A stretch of 64,000 nt of DNA from RHKX01 sp963826475 (GTDB lineage Bacteria > Actinomycetota > Thermoleophilia > Solirubrobacterales > 70-9). The translations under genes and the position numbers were made by a program. This document shows, piece after piece, positions 10,496 through 22,317 of the stretch (the stretch's first letter is position 1; each line of letters starts with the position of its first letter). The notes under the pieces were generated by a model that was not told the DNA's origin, made no database searches, and saw nothing but the letters and a program-made list of their open reading frames with translations. Location: assembly GCA_963826475.1 (NCBI GenBank), contig CAWGXC010000003.1, forward strand, positions 1,550,001 through 1,614,000. The letters are read 5' to 3'.

Positions 10496-10509
10496 CGGAC
10501 TGTAGTCCG
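10496..10509. promoter_or_regulatory. TetR operator 1 (palindrome)
   Basis: CGGACTGTAGTCCG is a perfect inverted repeat of CGGACT around a central GT. It lies between the divergent TetR and YceI genes, eight bases upstream of a candidate TATGGT -10 box for YceI. Confidence 0.7.
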
Positions 10510-10516
10510 GTTCTGC

Positions 10517-10522
10517 TATGGT
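10517..10522 (+). promoter_or_regulatory. -10 box TATGGT for yceI operon
   Basis: TATGGT lies between the two TetR operators. A repressor bound to either site would overlap the -35 region or the transcription start, as expected for repression. Confidence 0.45.
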
Positions 10523-10533
10523 TCCTCCTGCAA

Positions 10534-10549
10534 GCGGACTGCGGTCCGC
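10534..10549. promoter_or_regulatory. TetR operator 2 (palindrome)
   Basis: GCGGACTGCGGTCCGC is a perfect inverted repeat of GCGGAC around TGCG. It shares the core CGGACTGYRGTCCG with operator 1, whose centre lies 39 bases away. Confidence 0.7.
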
Positions 10550-10576
10550 ACCACCTCAACTCGCAAGGAGTCCCAA

Positions 10577-11104
10577 ATGCCCACCGAAACTCTGCAGGAC
10601 CGCCTCGCCGGGACCTGGAACTTCGCCGACGTGCACTCATCGGCCAACTTTTCGGTCAAGTACCTGGTCGCCACGTTCAGCGGTCGCTTCGACGAGGTCG
10701 ACGCGAAGCTCGTCGACGGGAAGCTCAGCGGCTCCGTGAAGGCGAACTCGATCGCGGTCAAGGACGAGAACCTGACCGCCCACCTCCAGGGCCCGGACTT
10801 CTTCGACGCTGAAGCCCACCCGGAGATCTCATTCGAGTCGAGCGAGATCAAGATCGTCGGCGACGAGGTCGAGCTCGAGGGCGAGCTGACGCTGAAGGGC
10901 ACGACCGCGCCGCTGCACGCGACGGGAACGGTCAACGGCCCTACCGAGGATTTCATGGGCAACACGCGCCTCGGGTTCGTGCTCGAGACGACGATCGATC
11001 GCACCGCCTACGGCCTCGACTGGAACGCCGACCTCCCCAAGGGCGGCAAGGCCCTCTCGAACGACGTGACGCTCAAGGTCGAGCTCGAGTTCCACCAGGG
11101 CTGA
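10577..11104 (+). CDS. YceI family lipocalin-like protein
   Basis: The 175-residue protein has the YceI pattern: an N-terminal GTWNFADVHSSANFSVKYLV, then alternating strands ending HPEISFESSEIKIVG, GELTLKGTTAPLHATG, and a C-terminal RTAYGLDWNADLPKGG. Members bind long isoprenoid chains such as polyprenyl quinones. No signal peptide is visible, so it probably acts in the cytoplasm. AAGGAG ends about nine bases before the ATG. The FMN reductase gene follows three bases after the stop region, so the two form an operon controlled by the divergent TetR. Confidence 0.9.
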   Translation: MPTETLQDRLAGTWNFADVHSSANFSVKYLVATFSGRFDEVDAKLVDGKLSGSVKANSIAVKDENLTAHLQGPDFFDAEAHPEISFESSEIKIVGDEVELEGELTLKGTTAPLHATGTVNGPTEDFMGNTRLGFVLETTIDRTAYGLDWNADLPKGGKALSNDVTLKVELEFHQG

Positions 11105-11107
11105 TCG

Positions 11108-11671
11108 ATGCGAATCCTGGCCATCTCCGGATCCCTCCGACGGGGATCGCACAACACGGCCCTTCTCCGGGCGGCGGCGGAGCTGCCGCCGCCCGGCGTC
11201 GAGCTGCGAATCCACGACGGGCTCAGGGCCATCCCGCCATTCGACGAGGACGTCCTGCCGTCCAAGCCCGAGCCGGTGCAGCGACTCTGGGATGAGGTCG
11301 CGGCGGCTGACGCCGTTCTGATCTCCACCCCCGAGTACAACCACTCGATCCCTGGTCAGCTCAAGAACGCCCTCGATTGGCTCTCTCGTCCGCTGATCGA
11401 CAGCCCGCTCCGCAACAAGCCGGCCGCCGTCATCGGCGCCTCGACCGGCATGTTCGGAGCCGTTTGGGCCCAGGCCGAGGCCCGCAAGGTCCTCACCGCA
11501 ATCGGCGCCCGGGTCCTCGACACCGAGCTCCCGGTCCCGACCGCAAACGAGCAGTTCGCCGAGGACGGGAAGCTGACCGACGCCGAAATCGTGCGAGGAC
11601 TGATCGAGCTGATCGAGGAGCTGGTCGGAGCGGTGGGCGAGCGCGAGCGGGTCCTGGCAGCAGCGGCCTAG
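11108..11671 (+). CDS. NADPH-dependent FMN reductase family protein
   Basis: The 187-residue flavodoxin-like protein begins MRILAISGSLRRGSHNTALL, the FMN phosphate-binding loop. It also carries STPEYNHSIPGQLKNALDW, the signature of the FMN_red family. Such enzymes reduce FMN, quinones or azo compounds with NADPH. It is co-transcribed with YceI (only three bases between genes), so quinone handling is a reasonable but unproven theme for the operon. It converges with the FKBP gene. Confidence 0.9.
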   Translation: MRILAISGSLRRGSHNTALLRAAAELPPPGVELRIHDGLRAIPPFDEDVLPSKPEPVQRLWDEVAAADAVLISTPEYNHSIPGQLKNALDWLSRPLIDSPLRNKPAAVIGASTGMFGAVWAQAEARKVLTAIGARVLDTELPVPTANEQFAEDGKLTDAEIVRGLIELIEELVGAVGERERVLAAAA

Positions 11672-11696
11672 GCGCTCAGCGCTCTCGGCTGACCGA

Positions 11697-12077
11697 TCAG
11701 CGAACGCCGATCAGGTCGACGACGAAAACCAGCGTCTCGTCGGGTCCGATCACGCCCCCCGCGCCCCGCTTGCCGTATCCGAGCATCGGCGGGATCGTGA
11801 TCCGGCGGCGGCCACCGACCTTCATCCCGGCCACGCCCTGGTCCCAGCCGGCGATGACCTGGCCCTTGCCGAGCGCGAACTTGAAGGTATCGCCGCGGTC
11901 CCAGGAGGCGTCGAACTGCTCGCCGTTCGACCACGAATGGCCGACGTAATGGACCTCGACGATCGAACCGTCGGCGGCTTCGTCCCCGTCACCCACGATG
12001 ACGTCCTCCAGCTCGAGCTGGAACGACGGCGCTTGGTCGGAGGGGACGTCGACCTGGGGCTTCTCGTTTGAATGCAT
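11697..12077 (-). CDS. FKBP-type peptidyl-prolyl isomerase
   Basis: The 126-residue protein consists almost entirely of one FKBP domain. Visible elements are VEVHYVGHSWSNGEQFDASW, FALGKGQVIAGWDQGVAGMK, GGRRRITIPPMLGYG and a terminal LVFVVDLIGVR. These carry the aromatic residues that line the proline pocket. There is no signal peptide, so it is a cytosolic folding helper. TAGGTT on the minus strand (12085-12090) lies seven bases before the ATG, with no Shine-Dalgarno. Confidence 0.92.
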   Translation of the reverse strand: MHSNEKPQVDVPSDQAPSFQLELEDVIVGDGDEAADGSIVEVHYVGHSWSNGEQFDASWDRGDTFKFALGKGQVIAGWDQGVAGMKVGGRRRITIPPMLGYGKRGAGGVIGPDETLVFVVDLIGVR

Positions 12078-12084
12078 AGTCGAG

Positions 12085-12090
12085 AACCTA
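12085..12090 (-). promoter_or_regulatory. -10 box TAGGTT for leaderless FKBP gene
   Basis: TAGGTT on the minus strand lies seven bases before the ATG at 12077. Confidence 0.5.
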
Positions 12091-12144
12091 ACGAAGCCGC
12101 AGTGTCAGGTTGTCACGCCCGCCGGCATTCGCAATCATCCGGCG

Positions 12145-12675
12145 GTGAGCACGACCGACAGGGTGCGGATCGGCCCACCGGTTGAGGCCAAGCGCCGACT
12201 GGTCCTCGACGCGGTGCGCCGCAGCGGGGAACTGCACCGCCCCTGGGTGAGCCCACCGGCCACCGACCAGGCTTTCGACTCCTGGCTGGCGCGACAGGCG
12301 ACCCCGGCCTTCGAGGGGTTCCTCATCCAGCTCGCCGACGGGGACCAGCTCGTCGGCTTCTGCAACTTGAGCTACATCGTCCGCGGCGATCTCGGGTCTG
12401 CGTTCATGGGATTCGCGGCAGTGGAGGGATTTCAGTCCCAGGGCTACATGCGCGAGGGCCTCGATCTCGTGCTCGACGAGGCTTTCGGCCGGGTCGGCCT
12501 GCACCGGGTCGAGGCCAACGTCCAACCGGGGAATGAAGCATCCCGCCGCCTCGTCGCCCGGCTCGGATTCGTCAGAGAAGGTTTCTCCGAGTCGTACCTG
12601 AAGATCGACGGCGAGTGGCGCGACCACGAGCGGTGGGCGATCCGCCAAGAGCTCAGGCGCCCGCCGCGCGGCTAG
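12145..12675 (+). CDS. GNAT acetyltransferase, RimJ/RimL type
   Basis: The 176-residue protein shows the RimJ/RimL layout: an N-terminal Trp-Val-Ser-Pro-Pro segment, a core LVGFCNLSYIVRGDLGSAFMG, the acetyl-CoA loop GFQSQGYMREGLDLVLDEAF, and the C-terminal HRVEANVQPGNEASRRLVAR. These enzymes acetylate protein N-termini or small amines. I place the start at GTG 12145, because upstream codons in the same frame are antisense to the FKBP promoter. A candidate TTGTCA -35 element lies near 12108. Confidence 0.8.
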   Translation: MSTTDRVRIGPPVEAKRRLVLDAVRRSGELHRPWVSPPATDQAFDSWLARQATPAFEGFLIQLADGDQLVGFCNLSYIVRGDLGSAFMGFAAVEGFQSQGYMREGLDLVLDEAFGRVGLHRVEANVQPGNEASRRLVARLGFVREGFSESYLKIDGEWRDHERWAIRQELRRPPRG

Positions 12676-12678
12676 TCT
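12673..12678 (+). promoter_or_regulatory. -10 box TAGTCT for leaderless small membrane gene
   Basis: TAGTCT lies six bases before the ATG at 12685. It overlaps the stop codon of the preceding acetyltransferase gene. Confidence 0.55.
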
Positions 12679-12684
12679 CGTCGG

Positions 12685-12873
12685 ATGTCCACCGATGCAG
12701 ATGGCCGAACGCAACACCTCGTCCCGTTCGCCTACGTCGTGACGCTGATCGTCCCGCTCGCGGCACCGATGTTCTCGCTGGCCCTCTTTCGTGAGAACCG
12801 GAACGCCCACGCGGTCGCGGTCGGCGTTCTCGCGGTCGTCTGGGCGGCGATCCTGTTTCTCGTCATCCTCTGA
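12685..12873 (+). CDS. Small two-helix membrane protein
   Basis: The 62-residue protein has a short hydrophilic N-terminus and two hydrophobic segments (YVVTLIVPLAAPMFSLALF and VAVGVLAVVWAAILFLVIL). A charged loop (RENRNAH) separates them. I do not recognise a family. It is supported by a clean TAGTCT -10 box six bases before its ATG and by its position directly after the acetyltransferase stop. Its last 11 bases overlap the convergent MFS gene. Confidence 0.65.
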   Translation: MSTDADGRTQHLVPFAYVVTLIVPLAAPMFSLALFRENRNAHAVAVGVLAVVWAAILFLVIL

Positions 12874-14410
12874 GCTGCTGATTGCCGACGCTGTGCACGG
12901 CCACTGATTCCGGGGCCACGTGCAGCCCCGCTCCGGCGATGTCGCACGAGTATTCGGGCTGCGGATGCGACGTGTCGTCGGGCTCGTCGCCGAGGACGTC
13001 GGCGCTGATCGTCAGCCAGGCGAGGACGCCGCCGAACGCGGCCAGCACCGCGCAGGCGATCATCGCCGTGTGGAAGCCGTCGGTCATCGCACCCGGGTCG
13101 TAGAAGCTGTCACCGCTCAAGCCCGCGATCAGTGGCAGGATTGCGACGGCCAGCAGCCCCGCGACCCGGGAGACGGCGTTGTTGATCCCCGAGGCGATGC
13201 CCGAATGCCTGGCGTCGGCGGCGGCGAGCACCGTGGCGGTGACGGGCGCGACGACGAGCGTCAGGCCGGACCCGAAGACGATGACCGCGGGCAGCACGGT
13301 GGCCACGTAGGCATCGCCGGGACTTATTCGCGTCATCAGCAGCAGGCCCGCCGCGATCACGAGTGGTCCGACCGTGAGCGGGATCCGCGGGCCGATCCGT
13401 TGCGCTAGCGCTCCCGAGCGTGCCGACAGCAGCAGCATCAGCGCGGTCACCGGAAGTGACGCTGCGCCCGCGGCGATCGCCGAGTAGCCCATCGAGATCT
13501 GCAGGAAGCCGACGAGCAGGAAGAACACCCCGCCGAGCGCCGCGTAGACGACGAAGGTGACCAGGTTCGCCGCGCTGAACTGGCGTGAGGAGAAGATCGT
13601 CAGGGGCATCATCGGATTCGAGCTGCGCCGTTCGTGCAGCAGGAAGCCCGCGAGGGCGAGCACGCCGGCGATCGCCGTCCCGAGGATCAGTGCCGAGGCG
13701 CCCCTCCCCGGAGCCTCGATCAGCGCGTAGGTCGTCCCCGCGAGGCCGACCGCCGCGAGCACGGCGCCGAGGCTGTCGAGACGACCACCGGCCGTCGGAT
13801 CGCGGGTCTCGGGAACGTGCCGGCGCGAGGCGAGGATCACGAAGATCCCGATCGGCAGGTTGATCAGGAATACGGCGCGCCAGGAGATCGCCGCGATCAG
13901 ATAGCCGCCGAGCAGTGGCCCGAGGGCGGCGGCGACGCCGCCGAGCCCCGACCAAGCCCCGATCGCCCGCGCCCGATCGCTGGGGCGGAAGCTCGCCTCG
14001 ATCATCGCGAGGCTCCCTGGTGTGAGCAGGGCACCGCCGACTCCCTGCAGCAGCCGGGCGCCGATCAGGAGGTTGACGCTCGGAGCGATCGCGCAGAGCA
14101 GGGAGGCGACCGTGAACAGGGCGACCCCGAGCTCGAAGATGAGCCGTCGCCCGAGGCGGTCACCGAGCGACCCACCGAGCAGGATCAGCGAAGCGAGCGT
14201 GAGCAGATAGCCGTTCAGGATCCACTGAAGCGAGCTCGTCGTCGCGTCGAAGTCCTTGCCGATCTGAGGTAGAGCGACGTTGACTACGGTGCCGTCGAGG
14301 AACGCGAGGCCGGAGCCGAGCACCGCAACCGCCAGCACCCATTTGCCGGCGCGGCTGTCAAAGACCACCTCGTCGCCGGTCGCAGCGGTGGCCTGCCCGT
14401 CGGTGCTCAT
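12863..14410 (-). CDS. MFS drug exporter, DHA2 (14-TM) family
   Basis: The 515-residue transporter has helix 1 with VLGSGLAFLDGTVVNVALPQI (the D1 motif), LQWILNGYLLTLASLILLGG, and the motif-A loop GSLGDRLGRRLIF. The C-terminal tail (about 40 residues, DVLGDEPDDTSHPQPEYSC onward) is hydrophilic and unusually long. The substrate is unknown. It is a diverged paralogue of the exporter at 3684-5153. TACGCT on the minus strand (14417-14422) lies six bases before the ATG, again a leaderless layout. Confidence 0.9.
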   Translation of the reverse strand: MSTDGQATAATGDEVVFDSRAGKWVLAVAVLGSGLAFLDGTVVNVALPQIGKDFDATTSSLQWILNGYLLTLASLILLGGSLGDRLGRRLIFELGVALFTVASLLCAIAPSVNLLIGARLLQGVGGALLTPGSLAMIEASFRPSDRARAIGAWSGLGGVAAALGPLLGGYLIAAISWRAVFLINLPIGIFVILASRRHVPETRDPTAGGRLDSLGAVLAAVGLAGTTYALIEAPGRGASALILGTAIAGVLALAGFLLHERRSSNPMMPLTIFSSRQFSAANLVTFVVYAALGGVFFLLVGFLQISMGYSAIAAGAASLPVTALMLLLSARSGALAQRIGPRIPLTVGPLVIAAGLLLMTRISPGDAYVATVLPAVIVFGSGLTLVVAPVTATVLAAADARHSGIASGINNAVSRVAGLLAVAILPLIAGLSGDSFYDPGAMTDGFHTAMIACAVLAAFGGVLAWLTISADVLGDEPDDTSHPQPEYSCDIAGAGLHVAPESVAVHSVGNQQLRG

Positions 14411-14416
14411 CGATGC

Positions 14417-14422
14417 AGCGTA
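14417..14422 (-). promoter_or_regulatory. -10 box TACGCT for leaderless MFS gene
   Basis: TACGCT on the minus strand lies six bases before the ATG at 14410. Confidence 0.45.
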
Positions 14423-14462
14423 GTGGCGCCGTCGAGGCGAGCCCTGGGGGCTCGCGCGTTGG

Positions 14463-18857
<4,395 letters not shown>

Positions 18858-18900
18858 CGCGCGGCCAGCCTACTCCCGCGGGGGACGGCGCGAGCCGGTT

Positions 18901-19914
18901 CTAGGTGAGCTTCACGACGAGCTTGCCGGTATTCGCTCCGTCGAAGAGCATGTTGAGCGCGTCGGGCAGCTGCTCGAAGCCTTCGACGACGGTCTCGAGG
19001 CCCTCGACCTTGCCCGCGGCCATGAGCCCGCCGATCTCGGCGCCGGCCTCGGCCGCCTGATGGAAGTGATCGAGGACGATGAACCCCTTGATCAGGGCAC
19101 GCTTGATCAAGACGTTCCCGAACGTCCTCGGCCCGGGAGGTGGGTCGGCATCGTTGTAGCCGGAGATCAAACCGCAGAGCGCCACCCTCGCGTTCTGATT
19201 GAGGCGGCCGAAGATCATCTCCATGATCTCGCCGCCGACGTTCTCGAAGTCGACGTCGATCCCGTCCGGCGTCGCCTCCACCAGCTGCTTGCCCCAGTCA
19301 GAGGCCTTGTAGTCGACGGCCGCATCGAAGCCCAGGCGATCGGTGAGCAGCTCGCACTTCTCCGGTCCACCGGCGATCCCGACCACGCGCGCGCCGGCTG
19401 CCTTGGCGAGCTGACCAGCCACCGAGCCGACGGCTCCGGCGGCGGCGGAGACGACGACCGTCTCGCCTTCGGCCGGCTTGCCGATCTGCGTGATGCCGAC
19501 CCAGGCGGTCAGCCCGGTCATGCCGAGCACGCCCAGATAAACGGAGTCCGAGGCAACGCCGGGAGCCTCCTTGACGGGCATCATCGGCATCGAGTCGGAG
19601 ATGATCGACCACTCCTGCCAGCCAACGAAGCCCTGCAGTAGCTGCCCCTCGGCGTAATTCGGGTGCTTGGAGCTGACGACGCGTGCGAGGCCTGCGGCCC
19701 TGACGACCTCGCCGATGCCGACCGGCGGCAGGTACGTCGGAGTGTCGTTGAGCCAGCCGCGGTTCGTTGGATCGACCGAGACCCACTCGGTGCGGACGAG
19801 CGCCTCGCCGTCGCTGATCTCGGGCACGTCCTCGGTGACGAGCTCGAAGGTGTTGGAGTCGACCCGTCCCGAGGGTCGCTCGCGGAGCAGGTAGCGACGA
19901 TTGCGATCGGGCAT
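18901..19914 (-). CDS. Zinc-independent NADP-dependent oxidoreductase (MDR family)
   Basis: The 337-residue enzyme has the medium-chain reductase layout of the leukotriene B4 dehydrogenase / CurA group. There is an N-terminal catalytic fold (VSVDPTNRGWLNDTPTYLPP) and a Rossmann domain with AAAGAVGSVAGQLAK, followed by GIAGGPEKCELLTDRLGFD. The zinc-ligand cysteines of alcohol dehydrogenases are absent. Members reduce the double bond of enones using NADPH. A perfect GGTACT/AGTACC palindrome lies 74 bases upstream and may be the operator of a HxlR-type redox regulator. Weak GGGAAGG precedes the start. Confidence 0.88.
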   Translation of the reverse strand: MPDRNRRYLLRERPSGRVDSNTFELVTEDVPEISDGEALVRTEWVSVDPTNRGWLNDTPTYLPPVGIGEVVRAAGLARVVSSKHPNYAEGQLLQGFVGWQEWSIISDSMPMMPVKEAPGVASDSVYLGVLGMTGLTAWVGITQIGKPAEGETVVVSAAAGAVGSVAGQLAKAAGARVVGIAGGPEKCELLTDRLGFDAAVDYKASDWGKQLVEATPDGIDVDFENVGGEIMEMIFGRLNQNARVALCGLISGYNDADPPPGPRTFGNVLIKRALIKGFIVLDHFHQAAEAGAEIGGLMAAGKVEGLETVVEGFEQLPDALNMLFDGANTGKLVVKLT

Positions 19915-19987
19915 CTACGACGACCTTCCCTTGGATTGACTCAGCGGCGGATTGCCGGAACTCAGGACGATCGTAACCTCAGCGCGC

Positions 19988-20011
19988 GCGTGGTACTGCT
20001 GAGTACCACGC
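19988..20011. promoter_or_regulatory. 24-base perfect palindrome, operator or hairpin
   Basis: GCGTGGTACT and its exact complement flank GCTG. It sits three bases beyond the end of the DUF4333 gene and 74 bases before the MDR oxidoreductase start, both on the minus strand. It could terminate the former or serve as operator for the latter. No T-run follows, and GTACT/AGTAC arms resemble HxlR-family operators, so I lean towards an operator. Confidence 0.5.
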
Positions 20012-20013
20012 AC

Positions 20014-20328
20014 CTACTTGTCGACCTTCACCACATAGTGGGCCACATTGGTGCCCTCGTCGAGGCTCTTGACTGTCACCGTCATCCCCAGCTCATCCTT
20101 GCCTGCGGTCAGGGTGCAGCGTTCGGTTGCACCCACCTTGGCATCGAGATCGTCCGGGCAGGTGACCGTGTCGGGGGCTTGGCCGACGATTTTCGCCAGC
20201 GCGTCGGATGCTCCCTGCTCGACTTCCGACTTATCGATGACCTTGTCCCCGATGCCGACGCTGCCGCTGCAGCCCGTGATCAGGAGGAGGACGACGCCAA
20301 GCGAGAGAGATGCGGAATTGTGCTTCAT
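20014..20328 (-). CDS. DUF4333 lipoprotein
   Basis: The 104-residue protein has a lipoprotein signal with lipobox LLITGC (Cys20) after a hydrophobic stretch SLSLGVVLLLI. The mature part contains the paired cysteines of DUF4333, in VTCPDDLDAKVGATERCTL, probably a disulphide. It ends AHYVVKVDK. It would be anchored to the outer face of the membrane; the molecular role is unknown. The ATG overlaps the stop codon of the upstream gene (ATGA at 20325-20328), so the two are translationally coupled. Confidence 0.85.
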   Translation of the reverse strand: MKHNSASLSLGVVLLLITGCSGSVGIGDKVIDKSEVEQGASDALAKIVGQAPDTVTCPDDLDAKVGATERCTLTAGKDELGMTVTVKSLDEGTNVAHYVVKVDK

Positions 20329-20783
20329 CGGCCCAGGGTACGCATGAAGTCCTTTGCCGCGGCCGGCAGCCCGTCGAGGAGCTCGCGAACCTCGCTGAGC
20401 CCGGCGCGCAGCTCGGCGTCGCCGGACTCGATCGGCAGCATCGTGTCCTGGAGGTCGGCGATCCTGCGGTCGCCCTCGGCGGCAGCGAGGACGGCGCGTT
20501 CGACGAAGGACTTCGTGCCCTGGGAGCTGCGTCCGGCCGTCGCGGGCTCGAACTCGCGCGCGCCGAAGCCGACGCGGTCGGCGAACTGTGCGTGCGTGCG
20601 CTTGCCGCGCCCGAAGGCCTTCTGCACCGGCCGGTAGAGCTCGGCCTCGAGCCGGTCGGCGCTCATCACCGACAGATGCTCATACGCCTCGCCGAGGCAC
20701 GCGAGGGCCACGGCGATCTGGTCGACCGCGACGCCGAGGTCGGTGAGGATCTGTTCCCGCGCTTCGCGGGCGGTGATGGCCAT
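20325..20783 (-). CDS. Conserved-looking helical protein of unknown function
   Basis: The 152-residue protein is almost wholly alpha-helical and charged, without membrane segments or signal peptide. I do not recognise a family. Its first half (AREQILTDLGVAVDQIAVALACLGEAYEHL) could form a long helix pair. A conserved-looking middle part includes RPVQKAFGRGKRTHAQFADR. TAACCT on the minus strand (20790-20795) stands six bases before the ATG, indicating a leaderless mRNA that continues into the DUF4333 lipoprotein gene, with which it overlaps by four bases. Confidence 0.7.
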   Translation of the reverse strand: MAITAREAREQILTDLGVAVDQIAVALACLGEAYEHLSVMSADRLEAELYRPVQKAFGRGKRTHAQFADRVGFGAREFEPATAGRSSQGTKSFVERAVLAAAEGDRRIADLQDTMLPIESGDAELRAGLSEVRELLDGLPAAAKDFMRTLGR

Positions 20784-20789
20784 GAGCCG

Positions 20790-20795
20790 AGGTTA
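20790..20795 (-). promoter_or_regulatory. -10 box TAACCT for leaderless operon
   Basis: TAACCT on the minus strand lies six bases before the ATG at 20783, the first gene of a two-gene operon. Confidence 0.5.
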
Positions 20796-20869
20796 GTCGC
20801 CGGACCATTTCGGTCGCCGTTCGGCCCAGCGAGTCGAGCCGGACGGTCCCGGAGGTCGCAGCCCGGTAG

Positions 20870-20986
20870 GCTCGGTACTTGTTCGCTGACAATCATGTTG
20901 GCGTTTTAAAGGCTTGCTTTGATGAGTTGGTGCCGAGTGCATTGCTTTTCGGGTGGACCGGCACGATCCCTTAGGAGGGAACTCAT
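20870..20986 (+). promoter_or_regulatory. Leader region of cold-shock gene
   Basis: This stretch is AT-richer than its surroundings and precedes the cold-shock gene. It contains candidate promoter pieces (CTGACA near 20886, TTTAAA near 20905) and ends in a strong AGGAGGG at 20973-20979. A long structured 5' leader is typical of cspA-like genes; the exact transcription start cannot be read here. Confidence 0.4.
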
Positions 20987-21187
20987 ATGGCTGAAGGAAC
21001 CGTCAAGTGGTTCAACAACGACAAGGGCTACGGCTTCATCGAGGTCGCGGGCGGTGGCAAGGACGCGTTCGTCCATGTCAACGGACTCGCACCCGGGACC
21101 AGCATCGCTGAAGGCGATCGGGTCACGTTCGACCTCGAGGAGGGCCAGAAGGGCCCGCAGGCGGCGAACGTAACGGCCGCCAGCTAA
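20987..21187 (+). CDS. Cold-shock protein, CspA family
   Basis: The 66-residue protein is a single cold-shock domain: GTVKWFNNDKGYGFIEV (RNP1) and DAFVHVNGL (RNP2) carry the aromatic residues that stack on single-stranded RNA or DNA. Length and sequence are standard for an RNA chaperone. A strong Shine-Dalgarno (AGGAGGG, seven bases before the ATG) contrasts with the many leaderless genes in the window and fits a highly expressed gene. A strong hairpin follows at 21209-21238. Confidence 0.96.
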   Translation: MAEGTVKWFNNDKGYGFIEVAGGGKDAFVHVNGLAPGTSIAEGDRVTFDLEEGQKGPQAANVTAAS

Positions 21188-21208
21188 GCCCTTTCGGGTT
21201 TTCGATCG

Positions 21209-21238
21209 ACGGCCGGGCTGCGCGAGCAGCCCGGCCGT
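21209..21238 (+). terminator. Hairpin terminator between csp and GT4 genes
   Basis: A perfect 12-base stem (ACGGCCGGGCTG with its complement) encloses a six-base loop. It lies between two convergent genes and could serve both. Confidence 0.75.
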
Positions 21239-21245
21239 TCGTCGT

Positions 21246-22268
21246 TCAGGGGGCGGAGGCGCGCTCGAGGACGGCCGCCATGCGAGCGACCTGAATGGAG
21301 ACGTCGTTTGCGCTCGCGGCCTCCCTGGCCTCGGGATTCGGTGACGGGAGAGCTGCGGCACGATCGAGGGCAGCGACCAGATCGTCCTCGGAGAGCGGGT
21401 CGACGAGCACCCCGGCCGCCGGAGGAACGAACTCGGAGGGCCCGCCCACCGTGGTCACGACGACGCTGCGCTCCATCGACATCGCCTCCAGCGCCGCCTG
21501 TCCGAACGGCTCGATCAGCGACGGCTGGCAGAGGACGTCGGAGGCGGCGATCCACGCCGGCACCTCCGCGTGCGGAATCCGGCCGGTGACCCGGACGCCG
21601 GGACGCTCCTCGACGGCGCCGCGAAGCGGCCCATCCCCGACGAAGGCGAGTCGTCCGCGCCCGAGTCGCTCGAACGCATCGGCGAGACGGACGACGTTCT
21701 TGCGCTCGATCAGGGAACCCAGACAGAGAAAGGCCGGGCCCTCGCCGTCCCAGCCGAGCCGGGTGCGAGCTTCGCGAGCCGATTGGGGCTCGAAGGCCTC
21801 GAGATCGACTCCGCAGTTCGCGATCTCGATCTTCTCCGCAGCCGACGGAACCCTCTCGACGAGGCGATCGGCGAGCCACCGAGAGTTGGAGATCACGGCC
21901 CTCGCTCGCGAGATCACGGCCCGGGTCGCCGGTAGCGCGCCTCGGATCTCGCCGAGGTTCGCGACGTCCTGGCCGTGGGCCATCACGACAAGTGGCGCCC
22001 TCGACGTGAGCGACGAAAAGGCACCCGCCGCTCCGGCCGGGAAGAGGAAGTGGGCGAATACGACGTCCGGCTTCCAACGGGCGGCGGTCACGGTAGCCCG
22101 AGCGCTCAGCCGCGCGTACTTGAGCGGCCCACCGCCCCGGCGGCTGATCGCCACGACCCGGACCTCGTGGCCGGTCGCCTCGAGCTCGTTGCGGATCGGC
22201 ACGAGGAAGCTGCCGAGATCGGGGTTCTCCGGGCTGGGCCACATCTGGGTTACGAGCAGGATCCGCAT
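21246..22268 (-). CDS. Glycosyltransferase family 4
   Basis: The 340-residue enzyme has a GT-B fold. The N-terminal domain starts MRILLVTQMWPSPENPDLGS. The C-terminal nucleotide-sugar domain includes FLCLGSLIERKN, VRVTGRIPHAEVPAWIAASD and the E-x7-E-like QPSLIEPFGQAALEAMSMER. It would transfer a sugar from a nucleotide donor to an unknown acceptor in the cytoplasm. The start is set at ATG 22268 (GAGAAG upstream) because earlier in-frame codons are antisense to the divergent hydrolase gene, whose ATG is only 49 bases away. Confidence 0.88.
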   Translation of the reverse strand: MRILLVTQMWPSPENPDLGSFLVPIRNELEATGHEVRVVAISRRGGGPLKYARLSARATVTAARWKPDVVFAHFLFPAGAAGAFSSLTSRAPLVVMAHGQDVANLGEIRGALPATRAVISRARAVISNSRWLADRLVERVPSAAEKIEIANCGVDLEAFEPQSAREARTRLGWDGEGPAFLCLGSLIERKNVVRLADAFERLGRGRLAFVGDGPLRGAVEERPGVRVTGRIPHAEVPAWIAASDVLCQPSLIEPFGQAALEAMSMERSVVVTTVGGPSEFVPPAAGVLVDPLSEDDLVAALDRAAALPSPNPEAREAASANDVSIQVARMAAVLERASAP

Positions 22269-22303
22269 GTGTCTTCTCGCCAACGATGCCACGAAATCCG
22301 CAA

Positions 22304-22309
22304 TAGACT
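22304..22309 (+). promoter_or_regulatory. -10 box TAGACT for leaderless hydrolase gene
   Basis: TAGACT lies eight bases before the ATG at 22318, inside the 49-base divergent spacer. Confidence 0.5.
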
Positions 22310-22317
22310 CCCCGGCG

